This document shows, in pieces, positions 51,066 through 62,600 of a DNA stretch of 64,000 nt; within the stretch, counting starts at the first letter, position 1; each line of letters begins with the position of its first letter. Source of the stretch: Caulochytrium protostelioides (lineage: Eukaryota; Chytridiomycota; Caulochytriomycetes; Caulochytriales; Caulochytriaceae); contig ML014182.1 in NCBI GenBank assembly GCA_003615045.1, positions 24,714 through 88,713 on the forward strand, in the 5' to 3' direction. The notes below the pieces were generated by a model. It was not told where the DNA came from. It made no database searches and saw only the letters and a list, made by a program, of their open reading frames with translations. Position numbers and translations under genes: made by a program.

Positions 51066-52976
51066 TTATTTCTTGATGACCTCGAAACCAACAGGCGCCA
51101 TGATCAGACCGTACATGACGGCGAGCGCCTCCATGATGGACGCGACGAACTGAAGCACGAAGGTGATGGGGATGCGGATGAAGACGATCAGCGGGTGGAC
51201 GCCCTTGTCGATGTCCTGGATGAAGATGCCGAGAATGTAGAGGTAGATGAAGGTGATGAACGAGAAGTCCTTCATCAGGCCGAACCAGCGCGGCGTGCCG
51301 AGCGGGATGAAGAGGCCGATGATGATGGACGCGACCGTACCGTAGAGACAGAAGATGCCGAGGGTCCAGAAGAATGCCCAGATCTTGGGCAGCACATGCG
51401 GCAGGCGCTTGATGCCGACGTACCAGCGGCGACGCTGCTTCAGGAAGTCAAGGAACCCTTGCGGGCTCTGTTCGCGGATCAGGGCCGGCACCTTGGAGCA
51501 CTTAAAGCCATACTCCCAGGCCTTCATGGCGAACTGGTAGTCCTCCGTCAGCGAACCCAAGTCCCAGGTGATCGCGTTCTCGACGGCGCCGTTGGTGAAC
51601 AGGAACGAGCCGTGGGCACCGAAGATGGGGCGGTGGAAGTACGAGTACTGGAGCTGGAAACGACCCAAGTCATCACCGACACGGATCGCGTCCGCGACCG
51701 TGAAGGCCCAGTTCTTCCAGTAGCCGTATTGGTTGTACAGAATCACGCCCTGGCCCCACGTGTACTCCTTCTCGTACCACGCGAACTCGAGGCAGCGCTT
51801 CACGGACTCGTCGTCAATGACCGACTCCTCGTCGAGGTGGAGGACCCAGTCGTGCTCGGTGAAGGCCATCGTCTGACGGTACCACTCGAGGGCGCGCGCC
51901 TTGTACTTGGAGCAGCTCGTCTCGAACGATTTGGGGCACGTGTAGCAGTTGATGTTCTCAAAGAAGTACGGCTCGTCCGTCAGCACGTGGACGCGGACCG
52001 ACGGGTGCAGGCGCTCGAGGTGCTTGTGGGCGTTCCAGGTGCGGTACACGGCGTCGCGGTTGTCGCCCTTTGTGACCGTCAGGATGTAGAAGTTGTCGAC
52101 GCGGCGCTTGGGCATGGTCGGGTCGTTGTAGAGGTACTTCGGCGTGCGGAACGGCAGCGTGAGGCCGACGTAGCAGATGAGCGTGTAGGGCAGCGGCAAC
52201 AGCCAGCCGATCTTCCACCAGCAGCCGTAGTTCCACGAGACACCGTCGAGGTAGTTCTGCGGCGCATAGAACGTCATCATGTACGTGCCGAGCAGGATGA
52301 ACGCCATGTGGAAGATCCACATCTCCGAGAGCAGCGCCATCACGTGGCGCGTGTTGCCCTTGTTCGTCTTGGGCAGCTTCGGCGCGTTCGGGTCGTCGAT
52401 GAGCGCGTACGAGTGGATCGGCACATTCGGTTTGTGCGGGAGCGCTTCGGCCTGCGGCGCCATCATGCCGGGCGCGTGCGCGGCTGGACCCTGCTGCTGC
52501 TGCTGGCCGGCGGCGGTCTGGCGCATGTCCTGGTGCATGTGGCGCATCTCGGGCGCGGGGGCGCCGTTGGCGGCGCCGACCATGGGCAAGCCGTACGCGC
52601 CGCCCTGGGAGGGCAGGCCGGGCTGGATGCCGCCCGGGCCGACGCCCATGGGCGGGCCCATGCGCATGACCATGCCCGGCGGGGCGGGGGCGCCCGCGGC
52701 CATGTGGTGCACGGGGTGCTGCATGGCGAGCCCCGGGTGCTGCTGGCGCGGGTAGCCGCCGTGGCCGTCGGGGAACTCGACGCCGGACATGGACGCGGCG
52801 GAGGTGGTCTCCATATCGGAGAGGTCGGAGGCGGTGACGGTCGAGTGAGGGCCGCCGTTGGGCGGCGGGGGCAGTTGGTGGTGGGCCATCGCGTGCTGGG
52901 CGCCGTGGGGAACCGTCGCGTGGGGCGTCACGTCGTCCGAGTCGGCAAGGGTCGACTCCGAGTAGTAGCCGGACAT
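51066..52976 (-). CDS. Egghead/BRE-3-type family 2 glycosyltransferase (membrane-bound)
   Basis: In animals Egghead/BRE-3 adds beta-1,4-mannose to glucosylceramide in the secretory pathway; the substrate here is unknown. From the ATG at 52976 the protein has 636 residues. A Met-, Gln-, Gly-, Pro-rich N-terminus of about 190 residues precedes two membrane segments (about 210-235 and 255-275). The GT2 core follows: FYILTVTKGDNRDAVYRTW, HVLTDEPYFFE, WVLHLDEESVIDDESVKRCL with the acidic metal-site motif (about 380), VGDDLGRFQLQY, HGSFLFTNGAVE, SLTEDYQFAMKAWEYG with the catalytic acidic pair (about 475) and FLKQRRRWYVGI, the family's Q-x-x-R-W motif. Three or four membrane segments close the protein. 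The frame stays open to 54272 for 432 more Pro/Ser-rich codons without a single ATG, so the start at 52976 is preferred. Confidence 0.85.
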   Translation of the reverse strand: MSGYYSESTLADSDDVTPHATVPHGAQHAMAHHQLPPPPNGGPHSTVTASDLSDMETTSAASMSGVEFPDGHGGYPRQQHPGLAMQHPVHHMAAGAPAPPGMVMRMGPPMGVGPGGIQPGLPSQGGAYGLPMVGAANGAPAPEMRHMHQDMRQTAAGQQQQQGPAAHAPGMMAPQAEALPHKPNVPIHSYALIDDPNAPKLPKTNKGNTRHVMALLSEMWIFHMAFILLGTYMMTFYAPQNYLDGVSWNYGCWWKIGWLLPLPYTLICYVGLTLPFRTPKYLYNDPTMPKRRVDNFYILTVTKGDNRDAVYRTWNAHKHLERLHPSVRVHVLTDEPYFFENINCYTCPKSFETSCSKYKARALEWYRQTMAFTEHDWVLHLDEESVIDDESVKRCLEFAWYEKEYTWGQGVILYNQYGYWKNWAFTVADAIRVGDDLGRFQLQYSYFHRPIFGAHGSFLFTNGAVENAITWDLGSLTEDYQFAMKAWEYGFKCSKVPALIREQSPQGFLDFLKQRRRWYVGIKRLPHVLPKIWAFFWTLGIFCLYGTVASIIIGLFIPLGTPRWFGLMKDFSFITFIYLYILGIFIQDIDKGVHPLIVFIRIPITFVLQFVASIMEALAVMYGLIMAPVGFEVIKK

Positions 52977-53811
52977 GGCCAGGGGACCAAGCGGCGGCTG
53001 CGGAGGCGGATGCAGCGGATGCTGCGGACGCACGTGGACCGAGGCCGGGTCACAGGCCGAAGTAACCACCGAGACGCGGTCGTCGGGACAGTGGAGCGGC
53101 GGCGCCGGGGGGGACACCGACGCGGGGGCGGGCGGCGGGTGGGCACGTCGTTGAAACGCTTGCAGCTGGGCACGGCTCGTGGCGACAACGGCGGCGGCGG
53201 CGGCCGACGCGGTGGACGGCGACTTGGCGGACGACGGCGGAAACGCGACCTGGAAAGGAGAAACGGGGGTGGACGGGAGCGAGGGCAGCGGCGGGGAGGC
53301 CGGCGACGCGGTGCGGGCAGGGCTTGGCGCGCGTGCCGGGTGCAGGGGGAAAGAGGGATAGGAAGAAGGCGGAGCGTTGAAAAGGGGCGGTGGTGAGCTC
53401 GTGGGATGCGCGCCGGACGGGGGCGAGACGATCACCCGATGATGGGGTGGGGTGAGGAAGAGGGGAGGATGGGCGGAGGAGGCCGGGGCCGTGGGATAGG
53501 GCCGTGGACCGTACGGGACGTGGTGGGAGGACGACGACGAGACGGCCGTGGGTGGCGACGGCGACCTCAGCGGTGTCGAGCTAGACGACGACGGCGCGGA
53601 CGACTTCACGTGGTGGGATGTCGGAGACGTCAAGTATGCGTGGGGCGACGTGAATGCCTCGCGCTGGGCCTGCAGGTGCGATGCGGCCGATGCGGTCGCC
53701 AAGTCGTGGTCGTCGTGGTCGTGGCCGTGGTGCGAGCGGCGTGGAGCCGTCGGACTGTGGTGCGGACTGATACCCGGCCGGCTCGTGCGACTCCGTTGGG
53801 AGCTCTGCGCG

Positions 53812-53890
53812 GCGGCGTTGGCGGCGTTGGCGGCGGCGTTGGCGGCGGCGGCGTTGGCGTTGGCGGCGGCGGCGGCAGCAGCAGCAACGG
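53812..53890. repeat. Imperfect GGCGTTGGCGGC repeat ending in CAG triplets
   Basis: A run of GGC and GTT triplets gives way to GCA/CAG triplets. Read on the minus strand in the glycosyltransferase frame it would encode Ala and Asn, but that part lies upstream of the preferred start. Confidence 0.75.
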
Positions 53891-55241
53891 CGGGCGGAGC
53901 GTCGGGGTCACGACTCGCGGGAACGGGCGGTGGGCTGGATCCGCGGGGTGGACTCAGCGAGGCGAGGCGCGCGAGCGGCGCGGACGGCTGCCGGCGGTCC
54001 TGGTGGGCGGCGCGACGGGCCGCGGTCGGAGCAGGGTCGAGCGCGGCGGGGTCGCGGTCGCGGGAGCGGTCGCGGGAGCGGGAACGGTCGCGGACGTCGG
54101 AGCGGCTCGGCGCCGGGTCGTTGAACGCCGCGGGCGGGGCCTCGGCGTAGCGGCGGGAGGAAGCGTGACGCGGAGGCGATGCGGGCGATAGCGCGCGTGG
54201 ACTGCTGGCACTGCCCGGGCCGCGGCGGGTGTCGATGCCGTGGGCGGCGGCGGGTCCTGTGCGCAGCAGCAAAGGCGCGTCCGGAACGCGTTTAATTCGT
54301 GCGCCAAGACCCGCAAGAAAAAAAAAGGGGCGACGCGACGGCGAAGGCGTGGTTCAGCAGCAGCCGGTCGTGGGTCGTGGGTCGTGGGTCGGTCGAACGC
54401 CGTGGCAAGAGGCCACGAAAGGACCGGGTCCCGTCCCGTAATGAGAGTGCGCAGCACAGCACCGCCGTGTCCGAGCGCCGCCGAAGAGGCCCAGAAAGGA
54501 GCCAAGCCCAGTCAACCAAGCAGACGCCGAGTTGATGCAAGGTCGATGCAAGCCGACGAAGAAGAAGAAAAAAAGAATGAGGATGGAAGGATGAGGGCGA
54601 TGAGAGGGACGGCGGCAATGCGGGGGAGGCATGCGTTTAACGGTGCGTCGGGATTCCCAGGGACCCGCGTCGTGGTCGACCGACACCCGCCGTGCGAAAT
54701 AGCCGGAATGGCCAGGAGACGTCGCCGGTCCGCAGCCAGGAGAGAGCGTCGGTCGACGAGGGAGCGCGGAGAGACGCGGGAGGACGAGGCCGATGCGGGA
54801 GGCCACGGAGGAGGAGACGGAAGGGGAAGCCGCGGGCCAGGCCGGATAAGGGACAGTCCAAGGGCCGACCGAGCATGCACGAGCGTGGATCCGCCCGCCG
54901 AAGCCGATGCCCCGAGAAACGAGCCACGACGCACGCCGATGAGACAAGCGCAGACAGGCGTCACCGAGAGGGCAGAGGCCACCATCCATCCAGAACGAGC
55001 GTCGGCGCGTGGCACGATGTCGCCCATCAGGTCCCGAGCCCAGCAAGGTCGGGCCGAGCCAGGTCGAGCCAGCGTGGTCCCAGCGCGCGTGGGCGCGGGC
55101 GGACCAAGCGCCGAGGGGGGAGCCAAGAAAGGCGAGAAAAAAGACCGCCAGGCACACCAGAAAAGAAGGAAAGAAGAGCGTATCGATGGGTGAGTTTGAG
55201 TGCATGCGTCCGACGACGGCCAACGGCGCCTCAACCGCCTC

Positions 55242-55242
<1 letters not shown>

Positions 55243-55277
<35 letters not shown>

Positions 55278-55301
55278 GGCGGCAGCGGCTGCTGCTGCTG
55301 C
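55243..55301. repeat. Trinucleotide (CTG/CAG)n microsatellite
   Basis: Eleven uninterrupted CTG units at about 55244-55276, then a short GGC-rich interruption and four more CTG units. It lies in DNA without a supported gene. On the minus strand it reads as CAG and would code Gln, but the surrounding frame is not convincing. Confidence 0.85.
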
Positions 55302-56036
55302 TCACGCTGCGGCGGCCGAAGCGCGGGCGTCATGGCCGGCCCCGGCCCCCGTGGTGTGATGGCGTCCCGGGCGGCGCGCGCGCGCCCACCGGTTTCTTGG
55401 CGCTGTTGCTGCTTTTTCGCGCCCCGACGGTGCCCGTCGGTCCGGATGGGTCCGAGGCACCCCGCGGGGCTCGCTCGCAGCGGCGCGAGGCCACCGTACG
55501 CAAGAAGGCGCCGCCGCCACCCATCCCTCGCGAGCTGTCGTGCCGGTGCCGGTGTCCAGCGAGACGGTGGGTGCGACTGCTCGGGTGGCAGTGGCCGGAC
55601 GAGGGCGGAAGGAGGGCGGCAGGGCGCTGCGCGCGCCGCCCGCCGAAGCAGGCTCCAGGGCGGCGAGGGCCTTGGCCGAGGGAGAAATCACGCAGACCTA
55701 CAACTTACCGTTTGGCAATGCGGCGTGCGCCGAGGACATGGGCGGCGCGAGGGCGTCCTCGTGCGGATCCGGGCGACGGCCGCGGGACGCGTCGGCGGCG
55801 GGCGGGACGCGGCTCCGGCGGTCGCCGTGACGTCGCGCCTGGCCCATGGTCGGAGGCGTCCCGAGGGTGGTCCGACGAGGATCGGCTCGGAGGCGGCCGT
55901 GGCGACCGACGGACGGACACCCGCACCGACGCGTCCGCGTCTCCTGCCCGGACCGGCCTGGCGTGGACGCCGGCGCGGCGAGAGAAAACTAGGAGGCCGA
56001 CGCGACGTCCGTGCGGGGGTCGCGGGCTAAGCCTCG

Positions 56037-56057
56037 CGCGAGAAAAAAAAACTCGCG
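56037..56057. repeat. Small inverted repeat CGCGAG-A9-CTCGCG
   Basis: A perfect six-base stem flanks nine A. It could fold as a hairpin in RNA or act as a paired protein site. It may also be chance in GC-rich DNA. Confidence 0.6.
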
Positions 56058-59000
56058 TCGGACCGGTCGGGGCCCGTGTCAACGACGCCGTCGAGCTGCG
56101 CCACCGCAACTTTGTCCCTTTGCTGGCGTACGCACGACTGCGGAGGTGCTGGAGTCGGCGAGCCCGCAAGAAGAACCAGCAGTCGGATGGCAGGATGGCG
56201 AGGGAAAGCCCTCCAAGCCATCGGCCCAAGCACCGGCCAACCCGTGAGGTGCCGGAGCAGGCACCCGCGAAAAAGGACCATCCCACCAGGGAAAAGCGTC
56301 CACAAAGCACACGGCGATCCCGATCGGCAGAAGGGCATGCCCGGGAACGGCGGTGAGGAGCAGACGAGCAGTCATCGGAGCCAGACAGACCCGGTGGGGG
56401 GCGTCAGCGTCAGCAGACGCCAGCGATGTGTCAATCATGGAAGCATGGGTGGCGCCATGGCGATCCATCCACGACCCGCCGGTACGGTACGGTTCCACGG
56501 CGTCCCAGCAACAACGGCCGCGGCATCAGAAAGAATCATGGAGAATAGTGGGAATCGTAATCAGCAAACAGCAGAGAGAGAATGGTCAGGGAATGTGAGT
56601 ATCATTCGTCGGCAGACGGGACTTGAAAAAAAAAGCAGAGCAGAGATGTGGCGTCATGAGCTGATGCGCGCTGGGTACGCCCCAATGGCCAAAGTTCCAT
56701 GATGTCTAAAGGTGGTGGGCATGCGCGCCTGACAAGTCACGCATATGGTCAGGGAAAAAGCAGCGCTGACTTGACGTCGGCTCTCTCACTTTTCACGAAT
56801 GCTTTGGCCTTGCTCTCACGGCCGTGGACGCCAGCGACAATCATACTCCTCTAACTTTTTTTTTTTGCGTAACCGAAGACTTGAGACGAGGCAAAAGCAG
56901 ATGCGGCGCATGGCGAGCGAGTGAGACATTACCTGTCGCTGTGAAAAAAGGCAAGAGGGTGACCGATCCAGCGAAAAGGGGTTTGCAGGCGGAAGATGAG
57001 CCGCGCAAGGTGATTCGACACGACCCCCAGACCACGTCATGCATGGCCAAGCGATCCGACCCGCGAGGGCCGCATGCCCAAACGCATCGCGCCAGCCGCG
57101 GTTCATATAGACCGCGGGCCATCGCCGGCGTGGGTCGTTTTCAGCGTTCCCCAAACCGACGATGCGCGAAAAAAAAAATCAAGAGAACCCAGACAGCACG
57201 AGGTGAGTATGCGTGCTTCGATGCGAGCTCGGGCGACGGGGTCGCGCCCGGTCCCAAGCTTCGGACGATGCGCGAGAAAACCACCGAAGCCGTGTCAAGA
57301 CGCGCTTTTTTCTGCCCAGGGCAGGGCGGCCCTGGGATCCGTGATCAGCACGATCTCCTGCGTCACGCGGCCCGCTGCCGTCATGACATGCGCCGCGGCC
57401 TCCCTGGGAGCTCTCAGTCCAGCGGTCGTGGCACACATGGTACGCCGTGGCGGGCGCGGCATGGGCATGGTGCCCTGGTGCCCTGGTGCCCTGCCACACG
57501 TGAGCCTGCCCAGTGGCGACACCGACAGCGCCGGAGAGTGGCCGACGGACCTATGAACATGACATCGATCGACGCGTATCATTGCCGGCCACGACGCGCG
57601 ATCATTCCCGCTTTCATGGCGCCCCTGGGTGGTCGAAAGGAAAAGAAAAAACGTTACCTGGAGCACAACGGCAAGAACGCAGAAGGAAGTCAAGAAAAGG
57701 GCGCGTGGGCCGCGGAAGGCTGCAGAGCGACTCAAACTGCAGCAGAGAGGCGGGCGCAGGCCTCCGAGGAAGGCCAATGCTAGGGGGGAGCGGGAGGGGC
57801 AGTGCCGACACGAGCGGACCGTGCACGGCGTCGGGTGTTCGGAAAGTCGCGTCGGAGATTAAGTGCCGATCACGCGATCGGAAGAGATCGCGGAAACGGC
57901 GACGATGAGGGAGAGTCGGGATACTAGGAACCGGGGCTTCAGATTGTCGTCGAAGCCGCTCACAGCGTAGAATGGGCGCGTTACGGCTGTCCTGGAGCCG
58001 TCAAGGCGAGAGGTGTGACCAGCACCGGAGTATGGATGGAGAGAGAGCCAGACCAGCTGGAAAAAGGGTGTCGCGGTCGAAAAAAAGATACACGCGAACG
58101 CACTGTGCGGCGATGTCTACCACACAAAAGGGAAATGCGGAGGGGACGGAAGAGAGTGGGTTTATTACAGAGCGGCGTGTCGCGGGTGTCGGGCAACCGT
58201 TGAACAAGGGGTGAGGGAGGAGGGGTCCGCCGTCGCCGCAGGTGAGTCGTATCTCATGTACAAGGGACGGTGGGACAGAAGCGGGGATGGGAAAGATGGG
58301 GAGACCTTCTGATCGCTACATCATCGACATGCACGAGGGCGACAATGCGCGGCTCGCTTGGGCATAATCATGTCGTCACCATCCATGGTTGTTGCCACAG
58401 GAATATACCTCCGATGGGTATACTCGGCACGATCGGCCGGCCCCCGGATCGACCGCCAACGGGGTGGCAGGTCGCGGCATCCCGAGGGGTGCCGGCAGGA
58501 CATCCGCCGGTCGGCACGGTGCATCGTTCGGGTGTGCCAGAAGCGTCATGACCCGTTGCCCGTCGCTCGTGGCTCTCCGCGCGGGCCGGAACACGCCTAG
58601 GTCTGTGAAGGCGTTTCTGGGCGTCGCTCCGAGGCGATCGCGCCGGCCGATCATCGGCGTCCCGCCATCGCTGATGCGTCGGACGGGGGTGCTCCGGGTG
58701 GCGACCGTCGACGCTGGGTCGTTCATGGGCGGCCAAGCACGGCCCGCGTGGGTCTCCGAAATAGAAACGCAGCGATGGTGGACCGCCCCGAAGCTGAACC
58801 CTCACGACCAATTTCGCCAGCCGCGCGAGGCGTTTGTCTCCCACCCTCTCTGTCGCTGTTGCCGACCATGACGCCGCCTCCGGCGCTCGCATCGTCCTCC
58901 TCGATTCATGCAAATCTGACCGCTGATGACAAGAATACACCCGTCCTCGCGAGGGACGCCTCCGCGGCTTTCCCCAGCGGAGATAGAGAGATTGATCCGC

Positions 59001-59641
59001 AAAAGGCAAGCCCCCGACCGGAACCCGAGCAGACATGGCCGATCGGAGGGCGGCTGGTTTCCGGCACGGCGCGCATCGGCGTCGGCAGCGGCGCGTCGTT
59101 CTCGTCTGGGCTGGACGGCCCCACGGTTGTCTTCGAGTCCCCTCGGATGCCTGCGATGATGCCAAATCAATGGATAGCGGACCCTCCCCCCTCCCGGCCC
59201 TGGTTCACCACGTTGGCGGCCGATCGAAGCGCGGCGATGCTCCGATCGCGTGCTCGCCCCCGGTCCAAGCCCTGCTTCTAAAGGCGTTCCTCGTGATGGT
59301 CTCCTCCATGGGAGAGGTCTCCGCCAACGACCCTTCCGGTGCTGTCTCGTGTCTCGAGCCACGCGGCACCGGCCACGGTCTCGCCAACGAGGCGGTCGGG
59401 CTGCCCATGCCGCAGACCGACCATGCGGATGAAACAAGGGAACGGCCAACCGGCGGCTTCATACCGCGGCATGGCCCCCCAAAAAGCACGAGGCATCGTT
59501 ATGTGTCTCTTCATCCATAGAGGAAACGCACGGCCGCGTGCGATGCAGGACCGACCAGGGTCCCGCGATTGCACCACGGGATCAGTCAACGAGGATAAAG
59601 ACGCGCCAACCGCGCGACAGTGACTGAGGCGGCTGCCGGAC

Positions 59642-62600
59642 TTACGGGGGCGCCTCCCCGCCGTTGATCTTGCGGCCAGCGGCTGGCGGTGGCAGGAGCC
59701 CGCCGGCCGCGGCCGCGCTAGCCGGCGAGGGCTGCGGATGCGGCGGCGTCACCAGACTCAGGGACTCGAACGCCGCGTCCCGCTCGTGGTCCCCTGGCGA
59801 CGCCGCGCGCGTCTCGGAGCGCAGCCCGCTGGGGCCGAGGGCCGCCCGAGGGCCGCCGAGCCCGACGCTGCGTGCGCCGGGCGTGGCCGGCATCGCCGGC
59901 AAGTCCTCGAGCAAGTCGACGTCGCTCGGGCTGTGGCTGTCGACGCCCGGGTCGTTGGTCGTCGCGAACAGATCGTCCCCGTCCTCGTCCCCGTCCTCGT
60001 CGCTACCGCCCTTCGGCGAGCCGTTGCCGCCGTGCTGCGGCCGGGAGCGGTGCTCGTCATCGCCGTCGTCGTCATCGTCGTCGTCGTCGTCGTCGTCGGA
60101 CGCAGGGGCGTGCGGGTGAAGGCCGTGGAGGGTCTTGAGGGGCACAAAGGCCTTGGAGGATCCGTCGAGTTCGTCGTACTCGGCGTCAATGCCCGCGTTC
60201 GACAGGCCGTCGTCGAGGTCGTTGTCATACTCGCCGTAGGGCCCGCCAGCGGTCGTACCGTGGTGCGCGCGGTCGCGGCGGCCGCCGAAGAAGGGCCGCA
60301 GGACGCCGTCGAAGGCGCGCTGCACGCCGGCGCGGCCGTCCCGAATCGCCGCCAGGCGCCGCAGCAGCCGCGACTTCGCATAGATCAGCGTGCCGCGGTA
60401 CGGCGTGTTGGCGGGCGCGAACCCGGCGTCCCACGTGACGATGAGGAACGGCCACGCGGGCCGCCAGACGACGCGGACCGGGAGGAAGCCGACACAGCCG
60501 GCGGCCCAGACGAGGGCGGCGAGGCCGCGGACGGGCCAGGCCGCGGCGCTCGGGTTGGGCGGCGTCGGGCTGCGCGGGCCGCAGCACCGGATCGCGCACA
60601 ACGCCAGCGTCGCGCTACACAGCAGCACGAGCAGCAACATCAGCAGCAGGCTGCCCAGGTGGCTCTCGCGCACGACGGGCTGGCCGTCCTCGATGGGCAG
60701 CTGGGGCACAACCCCGGGACCGTCGCTGTCGGGGGGCTGGCCGGTATCCGGGGGGCCGGGCGCCGGGGCGCCGTCGTGGCCCGGGGGCAGGTGCGGCGGC
60801 ACGGGCGGCGCGGAGAGGTCGGACGCGCCGTAGAGCGTGAGCGTGGCGCCGAGGAAGCGGCCGGTCGTGTTGGCGGCGTCCGGGATCGCGTTGACGGCGT
60901 CGGCATCGACGACGAGGGTCCACTTGCCGAGCGTGGCCTGCGTGCCCGTGAGGCCCCAGTGGACGACGGACATGAACATCCAGTCGACGAAGCCGGCGCT
61001 GTCGACGTCGTTGCGGCGGCCCGGGCTGAGCACGCTGACGCGGCCGAGCGGGTCGGTGAGGCGGACGCGGACCTCGCCGCGGCGCGGGTAGGTGGCTTTG
61101 AAGACCAGCGTGACGTGCTCGATCGTGCCGAGCCCCGCGGCGCCACGCTGCTCGGGCGTCAGGTTGAACACGTGCGTCGCTGTGCGACTGGTCGGGGACC
61201 CCGGGTACGCGCCGCGCGCGAAGAGGATGCCCGTCTGCGACGGGTCAGCGGCGTCCACGGGCGCGCTCCACGTGAGGTCCACGTGCGTCTGGGGCGCCAC
61301 CAGCGTCCAGTTGAGCGCCTTCTGGATAAGGTGCTCGGCGTTGACGCGGCCGAACCCGAATCCGTGGTGGTAGTAGCGGTTTTCAGCGACGGGCTGCCAG
61401 TGCACACCGTCGCTCATGATTCCGGGCGGCTGCGCCGTCGCCGGGTCGAACGCGATGGGCTCGGCCGTCTGGATGACGAGGTGCTGCGCATCGCGCCACG
61501 TCAAGTCGGGCCGGGCCTCGAGCGCAAGCGCGAGGATGCCCGAGACGAGTGGCGCTGCGGCGGAGGTCCCGCCGTGCGACTCGGTGCACTCGGCAGGCCA
61601 GTCAGTCGTGCTGATCCCACTCGGCTCGCTGTTCGTCGCCGGCGACATGCTGCTGTACGCGACCGCCGAGACGGCCGAGCACGCTTCCGAGTACACCGGG
61701 TGCTGGTTGTGGCGGTCGACGGCGCCGATCGTGATCGAGTAGATCGAGTTCGTGTAGCCGTCGAAGTTGCAGTTGTCGCCGAAGCTGCCGCCGTTGCCCG
61801 AGGCAAAGACGTAAATCGAGCCTTTGCCGCCGCGGCCCTTCGTAATGCCCGTCAGGAACGCCTGCAGCACGATGTCCGGCGGGCCCTCCATGGCCTTGCC
61901 GTTGTCTGCGGGGCCCCATGAGCACGAGAAGATGTGATTGTTCTGCAGGTCCAGCGTCAGCGAGCCGGCTTCCTCAACCTCGGTCAGGTCACCGCTGAGA
62001 ATGCGCGAGCCCGAGACGCGGGCGTCCCACGCGATGCCCGCGCCGCAGACGTCGTTGCCGCGGCGGCCAGCGACCTCGCCCGCACACCGCGTGCCGTGGC
62101 GGTCCTCCGGCAGCCGCGGCATTGGCAGAGGCACGTGGTCGTTAAAGTCGTAGCTGCCGCCCATGTAGAAGGCGTCCTCGAGGTCCTTGTGGTGGTAGTT
62201 GATGCCGTCGTCAATGAAGCTGATGGTCACGTTGCGGCCGGTATACCCGAACCGCCACGCGCCGACAACGTTCATATCGTTCCCGGGCTGCAGCGGGTTC
62301 ATCAGGTGCCACTGCTTGCTGAACAGCGGGTCCGTGATCCCGAACTCGGCGCGCACGGCCTCGATCGCTTGGTTGATCTCGTCCTTGCTCGTCTTGTCCT
62401 TGTCGTCGGCAGCGCTGCGTCGCGGCACGAGCCTGCGGCGCGCCAAGGTCGACGTCGTCGTGCCGTCGACACCCGCCACGAGCGTCACGTCTGCATCGCT
62501 CGCCGCGTCGGCGCTGGCGCCACAGCTGCCACTGCTGCTGCTGGGCGAGGTGACCCACGGCCGGCGGAAGAGCCGGCGCTGCGGGATCTGGACCTTGGAC

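Larger units (their letters stand above)
52977..59641. other. Longest gene-poor stretch of the window
   Basis: These 6.7 kb separate the glycosyltransferase and kexin genes, both on the minus strand. The part to 54272 is an open Pro/Ser/Arg/Ala frame continuous with the glycosyltransferase but without an ATG; it could be leader or an unrecognised coding extension behind an intron. Beyond that, long frames on both strands are Arg/Gly/Ala-rich and carry no family motif. The DNA has GGCGTT and CTG repeats, a CGCGAG/CTCGCG hairpin around nine A (56037-56057), a GGTGCCCT triplication near 57473-57496, and several A runs. No rRNA, tRNA or snRNA was recognised. Confidence 0.45.

Noticed and set aside
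51195-53396. 733-codon plus-strand frame opposite the glycosyltransferase
   Set aside because: It lies antisense to a gene with full catalytic motifs. Its Val/Arg/Asp-rich composition is what the complement of GC-rich codons gives, and it shows no family motif.
54692-56356. 554-codon plus-strand frame in the gene-poor stretch
   Set aside because: It is almost entirely Arg, Gly, Pro and Lys with an Ala/Leu run over the CTG repeat, and has no motif. It looks like an open frame caused by composition.
59738-61921. 727-codon plus-strand frame opposite the kexin
   Set aside because: It is a mirror frame of the kexin P domain and tail, Arg/Val/Gly-rich and without domain features.
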